Shown here: positions 1 through 11,199 of the stretch, piece by piece
Layout: each line of letters starts with the position of its first letter
Position numbering within the stretch: position 1 is the first letter of the stretch
Source of the DNA: Gonapodya sp. JEL0774
Lineage: Eukaryota > Monoblepharomycota > Monoblepharidomycetes > Monoblepharidales > Gonapodyaceae
Reading direction: 5' to 3'
NCBI GenBank assembly: GCA_027604505.1
Contig: JADIIX010000162.1
Location: 5,821 to 29,592 of the forward strand
DNA: 23,772 bases
Position numbers and translations under genes: made by a program
The notes under the pieces: model-generated
The model's database searches: none
Told to the model about the DNA's origin: nothing
Seen by the model: the letters and a program-made list of their open reading frames with translations, nothing else

Positions 1-111
1 ACACAAAAAACTTTTCCCGCCATTCTAATCCGCAACATCTTTTATGGTCATAAATTTAAATTGGGGTTTTAATCGTTACTTCCCAATCACACACTTTTTT
101 ATCACGGTGGG

Positions 112-133
112 CCCCCCCCCCCCCCCCCCCCCC
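112..133. repeat. Poly-C tract (22 C)
   Basis: This is an uninterrupted run of 22 cytosines just left of the first recognisable coding fragments. It is one of three long C/G mononucleotide tracts in the window, and the others are at 9225-9242 and 23748-23772. Tracts of this kind are prone to slippage in replication and sequencing, so the exact length is uncertain. Confidence 0.95.
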
Positions 134-217
134 GTTTCCTCACGATTGAGATATTCTATTTTCTTCTGCAAGCGACCTCCGATCTTCTCGCCGATTCGAA
201 GCAAATCCACTAAATAA

Positions 218-2076
218 CAACCACTCCATGCATCATGTCTGGGAGTAGAAGTCACGCTCGAAGGAATTTCGAAGCTGGATAGTGCCGAGTCCAGAGTGTC
301 ATGTGGAGTCAAACCTCTTAACCGAAAATGGAAGCGGATTGGATGTGGTTTGGAGCGTGGGGTTTTACATATACCAAAGGCGCTCGCTCAAACTCGTTTA
401 CTTAGTTGGAATCCAGGTTACCTCTTTCAGTACTGACTTCATGGAACACCATACGGGTTGACACAAACTTCGCGACTCCCCCAAAGCTGCAAGTTGGTTG
501 CTATTGGAAGCTAACTTTTACTTGGTAAAGGCCAGTCTTTCGAGGAACAGAATTCAATGTATCGTGTTCAACAAATGTCTGTCCATTGACGCAACGAAAG
601 ATTTTGTGGAACTCACTATCACTTTTCGAGACTGCAATTGCCGATTGTAAGAAGTGCAGTTTCCATGTCGCGGCTTGAAGTTCGGAAACGTTGTGCTCGT
701 AATCTGACAACGAATTAATTTAATTGCAGAGTGTTTGCCCCTTCCAACAGGAACTTCCGAAGCGTTTCGCAATCCGTACTGCTTCCGGTTACACTGCTCA
801 CATATCCGCGGCAAACCGCCTTCTTCAAATCACGTCCCAGCGGCAATCCATATTTCCGTCGTTTATTCCACGGGTTGTCAGACGGTCTTTCGACCATTCT
901 CTCGCTCTGTACAGTGAGATTGCTTCCCTCTAGAGCGATTTCGGCACTCTGTCTGATTCTGTGTTGTACGCATCTAGCGTCTGCTTATAAATGTCGAAAT
1001 GCAAGATCATGAGCAGATGCCGGTGTGTCGAAGCCCTCAACCAAATTTCCGTCGCAAGCGCCAACAAGGCCTTGGAGCATTGTCTCGCTGATTCGAACGG
1101 GAAGAAAACCATCCCCTTTCAACGTATCTTTCAAGACTTTAAGGCGGCGATGGCAGCGGGCGACACAACAGAGAAGGGGTTCAAGGGGTCAGTGCGGCAT
1201 TGACGTACAAGATGTGGAAGACCAATTTTCATCTGATGGTATTACGCTGATACGTGTTATGTTGTCCCAAGTATGTTCGACCGGTTCGAGTCCATCGAAT
1301 CTCTTACGGCGCTCTTGAATGGAGAGAAAACAATCTGTCGGCTGGATTCGAATTTCCAAAACATTACGGGACCTATTGCTGAACTGCTCGAGCTCGCCCT
1401 GAAAAGCACAGGTCTTTTCGTCAAGTATTACAATGAGGAAACGTTCAAGGAAAGCGCAGTCCAAAATGACGACTGTCTAATGAAGTATACCGGCAAGGAC
1501 GGCTCTATTGCGCTTCCCTTAAGTCTATGGAGCCTATTGAATACTCTCATCCGCATTGAAGCGTCCGCGGATAGTGGAATCTGTGGAATTTCGGAGTTTT
1601 CGCCCAGGATGACCACGGAAGGCCAGACTATTTTGCGACGAGGACAGGAAGACCGGCAACAAACCCTGTGGAGCGACTCAAAATGCAGTGATCGCGCTAC
1701 AACCATTCTTTTGTGCGCGTTAATCTGTCGTGGAATGCGAATCATCTGCAGCATCATTGTTGTCGCGTATGTTCACGGTCCTTCTTCACGAGCTCTGTGC
1801 CTCTTTCTGAGTTTCAAGCACATGTTTTCACTATAGAAACCCCCCTCGTCCGAGAGATTGGTCGAACATTACTGAAGAGGACAAGCTCTACAGGACGCTG
1901 GTGTGGACGATGGCCACCAAGCCAAGCCCGGTGATGCTCGTACTCGTACACCACTCCCACTGCCAAATACACAAAAGGCTAGGATTGAAGAGATCATCAG
2001 CAAAATGGAGACGCTTGAGTTGCTGGAGGCGGTGGATTTGGTGCAGAAGAAGCTCAAGACTTTGAAGATTGATTGA
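218..2076 (+). CDS. Unrecognised multi-exon gene, 5' end unresolved
   Basis: I do not recognise this protein. Open fragments in three frames join through short GT-AG introns without frame conflict. The proposed exons are about 218-429, 494-646, 730-913, 1006-1187, 1272-1687, 1752-1796 and 1886-2076, with the stop at 2074-2076. Supporting boundaries include the donor GTAAGA at 647 with acceptor TTTAATTGCAG before 730, the donor GTGAGA at 914, and the donor GTCAGT at 1188 with its acceptor at 1271. The first intron is ambiguous (417-486 would also fit). No ATG starts the first fragment, so the start lies upstream or in an exon I cannot place. The product is a soluble-looking protein. It ends in an amphipathic helix-forming tail with residues such as KARIEEIISKMETLELLEAV. 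I see no signal peptide, membrane segment or catalytic motif. A frame-by-frame reading looks like a frameshifted pseudogene, but splicing explains it better. Confidence 0.55.
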
Positions 2077-2560
2077 TCTCATTAATTCGGGTGCGTTTTC
2101 TCATGCTCATCTTGATTGCTTTGCACCTTGGCCATCAAGCTAAATAATTGTTCATTTTTCCATTTCATGGATGCCACTTGAAATTGCTTTCTGCCTTTCA
2201 AGTGCGATCTCCCCTTCGTATAACTTGGATGGTTAACGACTTTCTCAGTGACCTTCTGTGGTTTTGGTAAAATCGGAGTGTGACATGTGCTCTATTAGAA
2301 TCGTTTGTTGCCAATTATGCCTCAAATATATGTTGTGAATGTTTTCGAAATGGATGCGTTCGTTGGTCTCCTACGAAACTTTGTAGCTCGATTCGGCCCA
2401 CAATAAGTATATCCGGCTACAAGTTAAATTTATAGAAACAGTAAAACGGCATATGCCAACCCATTCGACCCCTCACTTGCATTCTCTCAAAGTTTACACA
2501 CTGGGACAACGCGGAGATGACGCGCATGAAGCTTTACTTACATTGGACATAATTAATTTT
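2077..2560. other. Intergenic, no gene seen
   Basis: This is an AT-richer stretch after the stop of the first gene. It contains no convincing coding fragment, RNA gene or repeat. It probably holds the 3' untranslated region of the upstream gene. Confidence 0.5.
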
Positions 2561-3420
2561 GTGGGACTCCGGCTGATGACAACGCCACCAGCTCACTCGC
2601 CCCCACATCCCCACCTCCGCATCCAGCCCCCAGCCCCAGCTCCCAGTCCCACGCAAGTCCTCCGGCACTCCCATCCCCACTCACCTGCATCAAAACGTCC
2701 TCTCTACCTGGTGCGTCTAACGGGCCCTCAAGCTCGTTGAAATTGTGGCCCGGTGGCGCTCAGCTTGGGGACAGGGGCGGGGGTTGGGGTAGAGAGGCAG
2801 GTGAACACGAGCACAGGCGCGGCGGAGGTCAGATTAACACTTGGCACCTGTACAAAGCAAATCCAAAACGAGGGAATCGACCCACCTCCCGTGCCTCAAT
2901 CACTCCGTTCAAACATCCCCAACCACCACCCAACCACCACGCTCCACCAGGCCACGTTTACTGCTCCGTGTTTGTGTCCTTTTTTGCCCGTTTGCATCCG
3001 CGTCCCTGGCCCCCTCGGCTTGTTGCAACTCCCCCTCCACCTCAAAACCCCCCCCTCCCCCCCGCGACGCCGCCTCGAGCGATCATGGCGGGAGAGACCG
3101 TGGTGGAGCCGGCATGGATTGGAAGGGGGCGGGGGGGGTCGAGGTGGAGGGGCGGAAGGAGGGGGAAGGATAGGTGACAGGGTCGACGTGCACGCGCGTG
3201 GCAGGTGCGGGTTTGTTCGAGCGAGGGATGGGAACATCCCGGCCACGGCCACGGCGGCGGAGGCGTCTTCGTTTCAGTTTCGTTCGGAGACGGGGACTGT
3301 GAAGACAGTGACGGGGTCCCATGATGTTCCAGTGAACTCACGTGATTGGCCAGACTCGTGTGTGCCCTGCCTTGACCCCATCCTTATCCTATCGGTCCCC
3401 GCTTTATTCGATTGATGAGT
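2561..3420. other. GC-rich low-complexity stretch, coding status unresolved
   Basis: The stretch is strongly strand-skewed: C-rich on the + strand to about 3085, then G-rich. Overlapping Pro/His/Arg-rich open frames occur on both strands, as expected from composition alone. Two pieces look slightly more protein-like. One is a minus-strand fragment at about 2556-2740 that ends at a TAA and reads like a Gly/Ala-rich C-terminus. The other is a + strand fragment at about 3180-3350. I could not connect either to flanking exons, so no gene is called. Confidence 0.4.
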
Positions 3421-4641
3421 GGTTAGGTACGGTGGGCCGCATCCTCCTCATGTCCGACTTGGCGGCTCCTGCTAACGTTTTCACGGACGACTGCAAACAC
3501 TTGAGTGTGACATTCTTATGAGCCAGGGACGCGGCCAGGGTACGGGAGCGGGTGGGAGAGGGCGAGTGGGCATCGACGGAGCGGGGGATGTGCGAGCGGC
3601 CTTGGAGGTGGACGTAGATGTGGGAGACCCCCCCTCGCGATGTTCACGTTCTTGCACTCTGCGGATTCGGCGGGAGTGAGCGGAGGTCGAGCCGCTGCTG
3701 AGGCGGGTGATTTCTGCTGGAATGTTGAGATGACGAAACATTCCCAACATCCCTAACCCCAAAAGCCATGTGCACTCTGCTCTTCGAGTGCTCCGTCTAC
3801 TCAATCGCAGTCTTCCCACTGTGTGAACTGGGATGCTGTGCACACGTCACCGCGATACATCGTCACCACTCACCATCACACGGACTCTGGCGTTCAACAT
3901 TCCACTGATAATTCAGGTGGCGATGAATTGTTGTAATCTTGTCCGAAAATGTGAGCTCCGGTGGCATGATGCCAGAGTGGCCTGGGAGGATTGGTGATAT
4001 GCATGACGATCGCATTGAACGATTTGGATGAGGTAGTTACATGAATCAGCGGGAGGCCAGCCGACAATGGTTCTCGGTGAGAAAACGGATGGATTCGATA
4101 TGCCCGGTGAAATGAAAGACAGTTGATAATGTCATTATGATGCGTTCAAGGATCTGGTGATGCCTGCTGAACACAACTGCTGCGTGCCCCGCGTCTGCTA
4201 CACGCACGTCCTCTCGCTACAATCCTAATTCGGATCCAGAAGCAACTCCAAATATCGAGATTTGCAATATGTTTCACCCATACGTAATGACAGATTCAAG
4301 ACGAAAACTTGGCTGGGGATGAGGTCACGTTCAGTGACATCAAAAATGGATCTCATAAGAGTCGAGGTGTGTTGCCCAAGTCGTGGGTCTCATTCGTGGG
4401 TGCTAGGTCCAGTGGTCCAACATCGCATTCCCCCATTTTCGAACATTCACAAAACGGTCGGGATTGTGTGATTCCATTATGTTTGTGATCATGAACCTTT
4501 CAAGTTATACACCAAGCTAACTTCGAGAGATTCAGGCTCATCACATCGATGTAAAACTTTGTATACCAGAAGAATCAGTCAACAGGTATAGTACAAAAAG
4601 AGAACGAAACAGATCGTTCAAATCGGTTTTCATGCGTTTTT
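3421..4641. other. Intergenic or unresolved; one possible small exon
   Basis: A short open frame begins with ATG at 3518. It reads as a Gly/Arg-rich start (MSQGRGQGTGAGGRGRVG) and continues to a good donor-like GTGAGC at 3676. No downstream partner exon was convincing; the acceptor at about 3851 leads to a stop after a few codons. The rest, up to the start of the WD40 gene, shows no long frame. It presumably includes that gene's promoter. Confidence 0.3.
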
Positions 4642-7600
4642 ATGAGAAAACACAGTATATGCACCCATCAGTTCCACCAACTACAAGTCCCACCTGCGAA
4701 TCACAGAATGCCGATGGAATCCGCCCCACGCGGCCACCGCAACGCGAATGAAACTCCGAGGTCCCTTTCCAAGCTGATTGAACTTCGCGGTCTCGTCCCC
4801 GCTCCCGCTCCCACGTCCCGTTCTCGCTCCGAATTGGCGACAACCCGGGACTTGATCTCTTCAATCCGCATTTCTTCGGTTTTGAAAGGTCACTCGGGCT
4901 GTGTCAATACACTCGCTTGGAGTAACTCGGGACTCTTACTGTGCGTATTTCTATCGCAGCGATGGCGGTGGCTGTGGGATGAGGTGGAGTTCGAGGATGA
5001 ACACAATCACAGCAGCATGAAATTTTCATATTTTCCCAAATGGACACAGCTTCTGATCTTCCCACTGGTGCATATAACCTGTTTTTGCGTGCTTCTCGGT
5101 GCGTGGGACGTCCCGGGTCCGCAGTTCTCGTTCCTATTGTTCGTAAACAAATTGGCGATCCCATCTCGCGCGTCTTATTTTTCTCCCCTCGTTGCCCGAG
5201 GGTGTTTGTTGCTCTGGTCGGGACAGACTCTCGCTCCACACTCACCATCACTCTACTCCATCCCAACACACATGCTTTCCAGCTCTTCTTCCGACGACCA
5301 CCTCCTCAACATTTACCGTCCCTTCCATCCGTCACCTCTCGTCCTTTCTGCACCCTCTGGACATACCGCGAACGTCTTTTCGGCCAGGTTCCTCGGGGAT
5401 GGCTGTGGTGGCGCGGACGAAGCAAAAGTTGTCAGTTGTGCAGCGGACGGGGCCGTTAGGTGAGCGATGGTAGTGGTTACTTTTGTGGGCTGGGTGGTCT
5501 TCGGTGGGTAGGGAGTGGGTCAGGATCTGGGATGAGTCAGTTTTATGGCTCCACAACAGTTTGGGTTTTGTGTGTCTGGAGTGGGACTTGCAATCGAAGA
5601 GTGGAGAAACTTAGTGTGCCCGGCTCGCTTGCGGGACCGCGGTTGTGTTTCTCCCTTCAAAGACCAACATTTCATTTTCGTCATCGAGTACCCTCACTCA
5701 ACGTGGCCTTCAACTCTTACACTTACCGATCACAAAGATACACCGACCTCACACACCACCCGCCCCTCTCGGGATTCTCTACCGCCTCACCTCTCGTCCA
5801 CGTGCGTATGTAGAGGCTTGGGCTGCACAACCGTTGGAGCGTTGGGGACTGTGAAGAGCGAACGACTCCACACGTTTCTACCGTCAATCCTGCTTGCTGA
5901 GATCCCCCACTTCTTTTCTTTTCCCTTTTCCATCGAACCCTCATGTTCTACCCCACCACGAAATAAAGCCGCCCATAATTCCCGCATTCAACTGCCACAC
6001 CGACATGGCGTTCCAGGTTCTTCCCGATCCTATTGCCCCCGCGGTATTTATGAGCTGCAGTGGTGTGTATCGGGGGTTGGGTTTGTTGGCAGGCGAAAAA
6101 ATGCGGACTGAACCATCTTAGGAGGTGTCGGTCGCATTTTGATGTTTGTGTTTTGTGTTTTGGTCGCAGTAGCGTGTACTGCTAGATTGCTGGATCGGTC
6201 GCGTTCAGGATTCGCCCGTTGCGTGTCTTCCCTTACAATCAAAACTGCTCCACTTTCTCACCATGTTTTTGTTCCTGCCGCTCTTCACATTTGCGCCCTG
6301 CCTGGTGATGAACCTCGGAAGAGGACGGCACAGTGAACCAGTATGATATCAGGGTACGCACATCGTGTCAGTGCGATGGGTGAGTTCTGACATCGCCGGG
6401 GAAGGCTTTGTTCTTTCGCCACTCGTGGCAGGGATTGGCAGAGGGTTGCCCCTTACACGCACCGCTGTGATGCGTGGTGGTGCTGTTAAGTACGATTGCA
6501 GTGATCGTCTCACATTTCGGATCACCTCCGTCACCCCCCTCTGCACCGCTGCCCTAACAAACTCATTCAAACACCCGATCAAACTTTGCCTCTGCCCAAC
6601 TTCCACACCCGGCTCCCTTCCAGCTGCACCCGCCACACCCTCATCGACATCAACGCCGGCGCGGGCCTCAATCGGTCCAAAACCGACAAGGCACGCAGCA
6701 TCCTTAAGTCACGATCTGCACCGCCCCATTCTTCGCCCTCCGACGCTGACGCTGACGCAAACACCAACGCCGACGAACCCCCATCTCGCCGGCGGCCAAT
6801 CCCATTCGTCCTTCGAAGCCTGTTCCTTCCCCGACGGGCCGTGGCACCCCTAACCAGCGTCACGGCGATCTCCATAAATCCCGTTCGCCCGTGGCTCTTG
6901 GTGGTCGCGGGGGGCGACGGCGGAGTGAGAGTTGTCGATAGGAGGAAGGTCGTTGTCGGGGGTTGGGTTGACGTAGGAGAGAGGGACGAGGGGAAGGGGA
7001 ATGGAGTGGAGTATGTGTGGAGAAAAGAGGGCGTCGGAGGGGGCAGGAGCCGGCGGGGGAGACGGGGGCCGGGGACTGGTGATGGTGGTGTTGCAGAGGA
7101 GGAAGAGGAGGATCCGAGATTGATTCGGGCATCCATCACTTCTGCGCAGTGGACAGAGGACGGAAGAGAGATAGTGGTGAGCTATTCGAGAGGGAATGTG
7201 TGCTTGGTGCGGGTGCCTGAAGCCTTTGGGAGCTCTCAACGGGAGAGAGAGTTGACTAGGGCAGAGAGGGAGCACGAGCACGAGGAGGAACGCAAATGTT
7301 TGAGTGATATCGGCGACAACAACCACACCGACAGCGACGGGGAGTCAGTCAACGCCATTATTGACCGACTGGTGTTCTCCTCGTCCCCGTCTTCGACCAC
7401 CTCATCTCCGCACCGTGCGCTCTGGAATCGCACGGCCGCATCGTCTCGTCGACCTTCCCACCTTGTTGTACAACGGGAACAGTGGCGTCGAGTGTATGGA
7501 AACGAGAACGTGGAGGTGGATTTTGAGGATAGGGATACAGTGGGGGTGTATGGCGGGCACAAAAATGAGAGAACAATGGTGTGTTTACGGGTTGCTATGG

Positions 7601-8222
7601 AGGAAGAGGAGGATGCTGGATGTTGGCAGTAGGATTGACAATTTCGTTGTGATTGTCGTTTTCTGTTCCCAGATCAAGGAAGCGATCATGTATGGTGACT
7701 ACGTTATGTCAGGCGCGGACAATGGGAAGTTGTTCGTTTGGTGAGTAGTTCCAAAGTCGGAGGCAATTGTGCATCTCCGTTCTGCCTTAGTGCAACACTC
7801 TCGACAATGTACAAATCCTTTCTACCACACTGCCGTTGCTCTTCAAGGCATCGCTCCTCTTCCGCACCCCTTTTTACCTTCCCAGCCGACCGCCGAGTTC
7901 TCAACTGCGTCGTCCCACACCCAACTCTTCCCGTCATTGCCTTGTCCGGTATCGATAACACCATCAAGATCGCCGAACCCATGGAGCGGGCGAGCGGGGA
8001 GGGTGAAGATGGAAGGTCGGATTCTGGATGGCAAGAAGATGGAGAAGACGAGGAGGACGATAGTGACGATGAAGGAGATTCCATAGCAATTCCTCCGGAT
8101 TTGTTCCTGAGGATGCTTGGTAGGTGTTCCTTTGCTCCGTATTGCCTTTTGTGACTTTGACTTTGTTCCATCGCTTGGTTTGGCAAGCGGCACTGGCGGC
8201 GGGACGTGGGCAGTCGGAGTGA
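4642..8222 (+). CDS. DCAF6: DCAF6 (NRIP)-like WD40 protein, predicted CUL4-DDB1 substrate receptor
   Basis: Nine exons join in frame: 4642/4708-4940, 5283-5459, 5738-5801, 5969-6062, 6322-6379, 6624-7578, 7673-7740, 7848-8119 and 8188-8222 (TGA 8220-8222). The product is 651 residues from ATG 4708, or 673 from ATG 4642. The fragments follow animal DCAF6 in order. They are a first WD repeat with GHSGCVNTLAWSNSG and SSSDDHLLNIY; GHTANVFSARFL with VVSCAADGAVR; CHTDMAFQVLPDP with MSCSEDGTVNQYDIR; VVAGGDGGVRVVDRR; QWTEDGREIVVSYS; then, after a long acidic and charged insert, YGGHKNERTM, YGDYVMSGADNGKLFVW, NCVVPHPTLPVIALSGIDNTIKI and LFLRMLA near the C-terminus. The two segments ending in YDIR and VDRR resemble the DWD box that docks on DDB1. 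Family knowledge: DCAF6 proteins present targets to CUL4-DDB1 ubiquitin ligase, in nucleus or cytoplasm. The protein is shorter than human DCAF6 (860), mainly in the insert. The first four introns are long (167-342 nt) and the later ones short. Which start is used is uncertain. Confidence 0.88.
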
Positions 8223-9224
8223 TAAAAGCTTCGAGAGCCTTGCCGGAGCGATTTGCATGATCGAGATTGTGGAAGGACTTTTGGAGTGAACGGAGGTGCT
8301 GTGCGAAATCGTTTTTGCATTACAGTTGGCATTGTATTTTGATATCGATTCGAAGACATTTTCATGATTGTGCACCTCCCGCCATCCACCCAAAAACGAA
8401 CATCGACAAAGATCAAAGACCTTCTCTGTCACAGTCACCGAGTTTTCGCTCTCACCGATGCTTTCTCGCTCAGCTTCCTCATCCAGAGCCGACTCGCCCA
8501 CTCCATTCCCACCAACAACTCCTTATGTGTAGGGAAAGTGAATGATCCGTTACGGAAAACGCAGCGAACGGTAGAACCCAAGTCAAAGGGCACCTAAACT
8601 CCTTGAGGGTAGCACATGAGCAACCATTGGCGACCACTGGGTTCCCAAGTACAAACTGCAACGCACACTGTACGCCAACGATTACTTGAATTTCGATTGG
8701 ATGTGTCGGCGATGCGACATGGCATTCCGCTAGATTAGTTCTCAGTAGATATAGGGATGCATTATATTCTTGTTGGATCACACGTTGATGGTTCTGGTCC
8801 CTCTGTATCACGATGAACCCACATGTTCGCAAAGAGAATAAGACCCCTCGGTGTTGAGGGGACAAGGACTGCATCGCTTCCTTGCTCCAGCTGCTGTGTT
8901 TCGGCTCGTTCGAGTTTTGGGTATCAAGAACTCGCTGCCTTCACTAGTTTGGGGTATCAAGAACTCGCTGCCTTCACTATCCAAAACACCCACGCCCATC
9001 TCTACCTCTAATGTGGAGAGAGTACCATGACGCCAGCATTTAGAGCACAGGTGATAGTGGTGAGATACAAACAGTCAATGTGTGCGGATACAACAGAGAG
9101 TCTGTTCAGTATTGTGAACCGCCTCTGTATACAAAATAACCGACAAAATGAAGCGCCCACTCAATGTTGAAGGGCAAGACTAGCATAGTTCTGTAAAGAG
9201 ATGCTTTGTTGTTCGGTTCTGGTT
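8223..9224. other. Region downstream of the WD40 gene, no gene resolved
   Basis: Several short frames occur on both strands, for example 8364-8597 on + and 8479-8874 on -. None shows a recognisable domain or could be joined to another by a good splice pair. The stretch includes the 33-bp tandem duplication described separately. It may hold untranslated sequence of the WD40 gene. Confidence 0.35.
8917..8979 (+). repeat. 33-bp tandem duplication, two copies
   Basis: The core GGTATCAAGAACTCGCTGCC occurs twice, 33 bp apart, followed each time by TTCACTA. The two copies are nearly identical, which points to a recent slippage or unequal-crossover duplication. On the + strand one frame reads a repeated Gly-Tyr-Gln-Glu-Leu-Ala-Ala-Phe-Thr. 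The period is a multiple of three, so both frames stay open through it. There is no other evidence that the stretch is coding. Confidence 0.9.
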
Positions 9225-9242
9225 GGGGGGGGGGGGGGGGGG
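9225..9242. repeat. Poly-G tract (18 G)
   Basis: This is an uninterrupted run of 18 guanines in a non-coding or unresolved stretch. A G run of this length can fold as a G-quadruplex on the + strand and is prone to length errors in sequencing. Confidence 0.95.
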
Positions 9243-10180
9243 CTGAAAGATGTTGTGCCCCTCATCAGGACCGAACCAGACGAACCCATGACTCTGACGG
9301 ATCGGGGCAGGAAACTTTGCAATGGATGGATGCAATGTTGATCCCTACATTGACAAGGTGGTAAAACATTGCGCAGTGGTCCGGTACTCTCTGGATGCGT
9401 CCGCCGTGGTATTTTGGGAGTTGGCTTCGTCCGAATGAACATTCTTTCCACAGTTACATCCGAGATTGTTAGCTTGGACGAGGATGACGCCTGTTCCACC
9501 GTGTTGCATCTGAATTGCTCGTGTTCAGACCAGGTTCGTCTCACTGTTTTGCATCACCGTCTCGAGTACATATTGAACCTGTCATTCTAACCTTCAATTT
9601 TTTTGCTCCGTCGACCCCTTGATCGCCCCCGCCGATCGACCGTTTCTGCACGAAGATTCCAACTTCGCGCACACCTTATGCGGAAATGTCCGGAGGCCGG
9701 CTGGCCGGGGGGGCAGGACTTGCACGGATCAAGCAAACCGAGCAGGAAGCGTAATTGAATTGGGTGAGTACGGTGTCTGATGCGCCTGCGTCGGCGTCTA
9801 ATACGGACTCCGGAGCGGTGGACACCGAACACGAACTACGGAACCATCTTGAAAGTAAAAGTCAGGATGCCAGGATGCGGATTCCAGTTTAGCGAGCAAT
9901 TCACGTTGGGCGGCGTTTGAGCGGTCTTTGGTCTCAGTTTGTGACTACTATACCCGTTGTCCTCCTGCTTCAGGGTCGGCATGGATCGCCCACCCCCTCA
10001 CTTGCCCGTGCCTCGCTGCAAACCTCGCCCGCCGCTCCGCTTTGCTCTTGCACACCTCGTATACAGCAGCATCCTTGCTTTTTTCTCAGGCTCAAACCAC
10101 GTGCAACTCCCCTACACCTTGCTGCTGGTACCTCTTCTGCTTCGTCGGTGCGACCCCTGTTGCCACTGACACCCCCGAAG
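9243..10180. other. Unresolved stretch with coding-like fragments
   Basis: There are fragments that read like protein but no complete model. An ATG at 9686 opens MSGGRLAGGAGLARIKQTEQ and stops at TAA 9752. A fragment at 9816-9890 reads TEHELRNHLESKSQDARM before a TAG. A canonical donor GTGAGT at 9764 can be joined in phase to an acceptor ending at 9815, a 52-nt intron, but only from a different upstream frame. An ATG at about 9980 opens a Pro-rich then hydrophobic frame. These may be 5' exons of the gene called at 10181-11199, or part of a separate small gene. Confidence 0.3.
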
Positions 10181-11199
10181 CTCCGTTTCACGCACCCGAA
10201 CTCTCGGCGTTTCCTTCATCCATCTCTCTCGTTCTATTACCGTCCACGCTCCGCTCTCATATCCGCCGCCGCACCACATCGCACTCCTCGATCTCTGCAC
10301 TCTCACTACATCCCGCGCCGCATCTCACGTGAGTCACGTCCTCACCAAGGCGCACACAGACCGTCGCAACTCCCTGCATGCCGCCGCCAACGACTTGAAT
10401 CGTCTCATGGTCATTTCCACCAACGCAACTGGGAGTACGGCCGCCGGCACCGCACATGGCCGTTAGAGGTCTGTGGAAGCCGCGAGTGAAGGTGAAAGTC
10501 AGGGGAATGGCGAGATGGACTTAGAGAAGGAGCTGAAGAGGGAGAGGTGCCTTCCCTGTGACTGTCCCCGCACACCTTCAAAGCCTCCATTGCCACCACC
10601 CCACATTCCTCCCCCTCACCCACCCGACACCGTCAAGGTCGCCACACGATATCCTCACACGTTTACGTTGACCCTGTTCGCCTCCGCACCGCCTTGCTCC
10701 ACGGCTCCTCTGCCGCGTAGACCAACACCACTCCACCACTCCACCACCACACTACCCACCCACCCGCGCACCTACCACCGCCCACTCCAAGTCCCTCTCT
10801 CTCAGTCTACCGATCCCCCCCCACCCACTCCGGCCACCTCGTCCGCGTCGCCTCCAACCCCACGCTCACAGCGACCGAACGGTCCCCTGTGGTGTCCTCC
10901 CGCGGCCACATATCCGGGGTACCGAGTCACTTCCTGCGTGAGGGGAATGAGAGCAGTGGAGGGGGCGGGTGGGGAGGTGCGGGGGAGGATAGAATGTGCG
11001 AGGCAATGGACGCACGGACACTCACTTCCTCGCCTTCATACCTGATAATGCGTTTGCTCATTTTTGTAGAGGGGAAATCGTTCCGGAACCGGTCAGTGCG
11101 TTGGTGTTGGTGCAATCATCAAGAGTAATTATTGAATTTGGTCAGGCCACCCTGTTTTTTGCACGATGTACCTCCTTTTTAAACCACATGGTATGGTGA
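10181..11199 (+). CDS. Unrecognised multi-exon gene, 3' part
   Basis: I do not recognise the product. The proposed exons are about 10181-10461, 10525-10557, 10638-10716, 10792-10995 and 11070-11199, with TGA at 11197-11199. The phases are compatible throughout. The last intron (10996-11069) has a strong pyrimidine-rich acceptor, TTTGCTCATTTTTGTAG. The first exon holds a long helical-looking run that includes HIALLDLCTLTTSRAASHV and RRNSLHAAANDLNRLMV. The middle part has THSGHLVRVASNPTLTATE and a Gly/Ser-rich linker. The end is hydrophobic, with VPEPVSALVLVQSSRVIIEF and TLFFARCTSFLNHMVW. The first intron is needed to avoid an in-frame TAG at 10464 and is the weakest join. The 5' end is not resolved, so the true start probably lies in 9600-10180. 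No signal peptide or catalytic motif was seen. Confidence 0.45.

Noticed and set aside
1203-1272. Frameshift/pseudogene reading of the first gene
   Set aside because: A clean 84-nt GT-AG intron (1188-1271) rejoins the same frame, and later frame changes are also explained by in-phase introns.
2737-3415. Long + strand frames in the GC-rich stretch (146 and 220 codons)
   Set aside because: Comparable frames exist on both strands and in several phases. Residue content reflects base composition, and no domain or splice support was found.
4941-5463. Unspliced continuation of the first WD40 exon
   Set aside because: The continuation breaks the WD repeat. Splicing 4940 to 5283 restores LLLSSSSDDHLLNIY, the expected repeat sequence.
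7704-8501. A 265-codon minus-strand frame
   Set aside because: It overlaps the last exons of the DCAF6-like gene, whose + strand frame is supported by family similarity. The antisense protein has no recognisable features.
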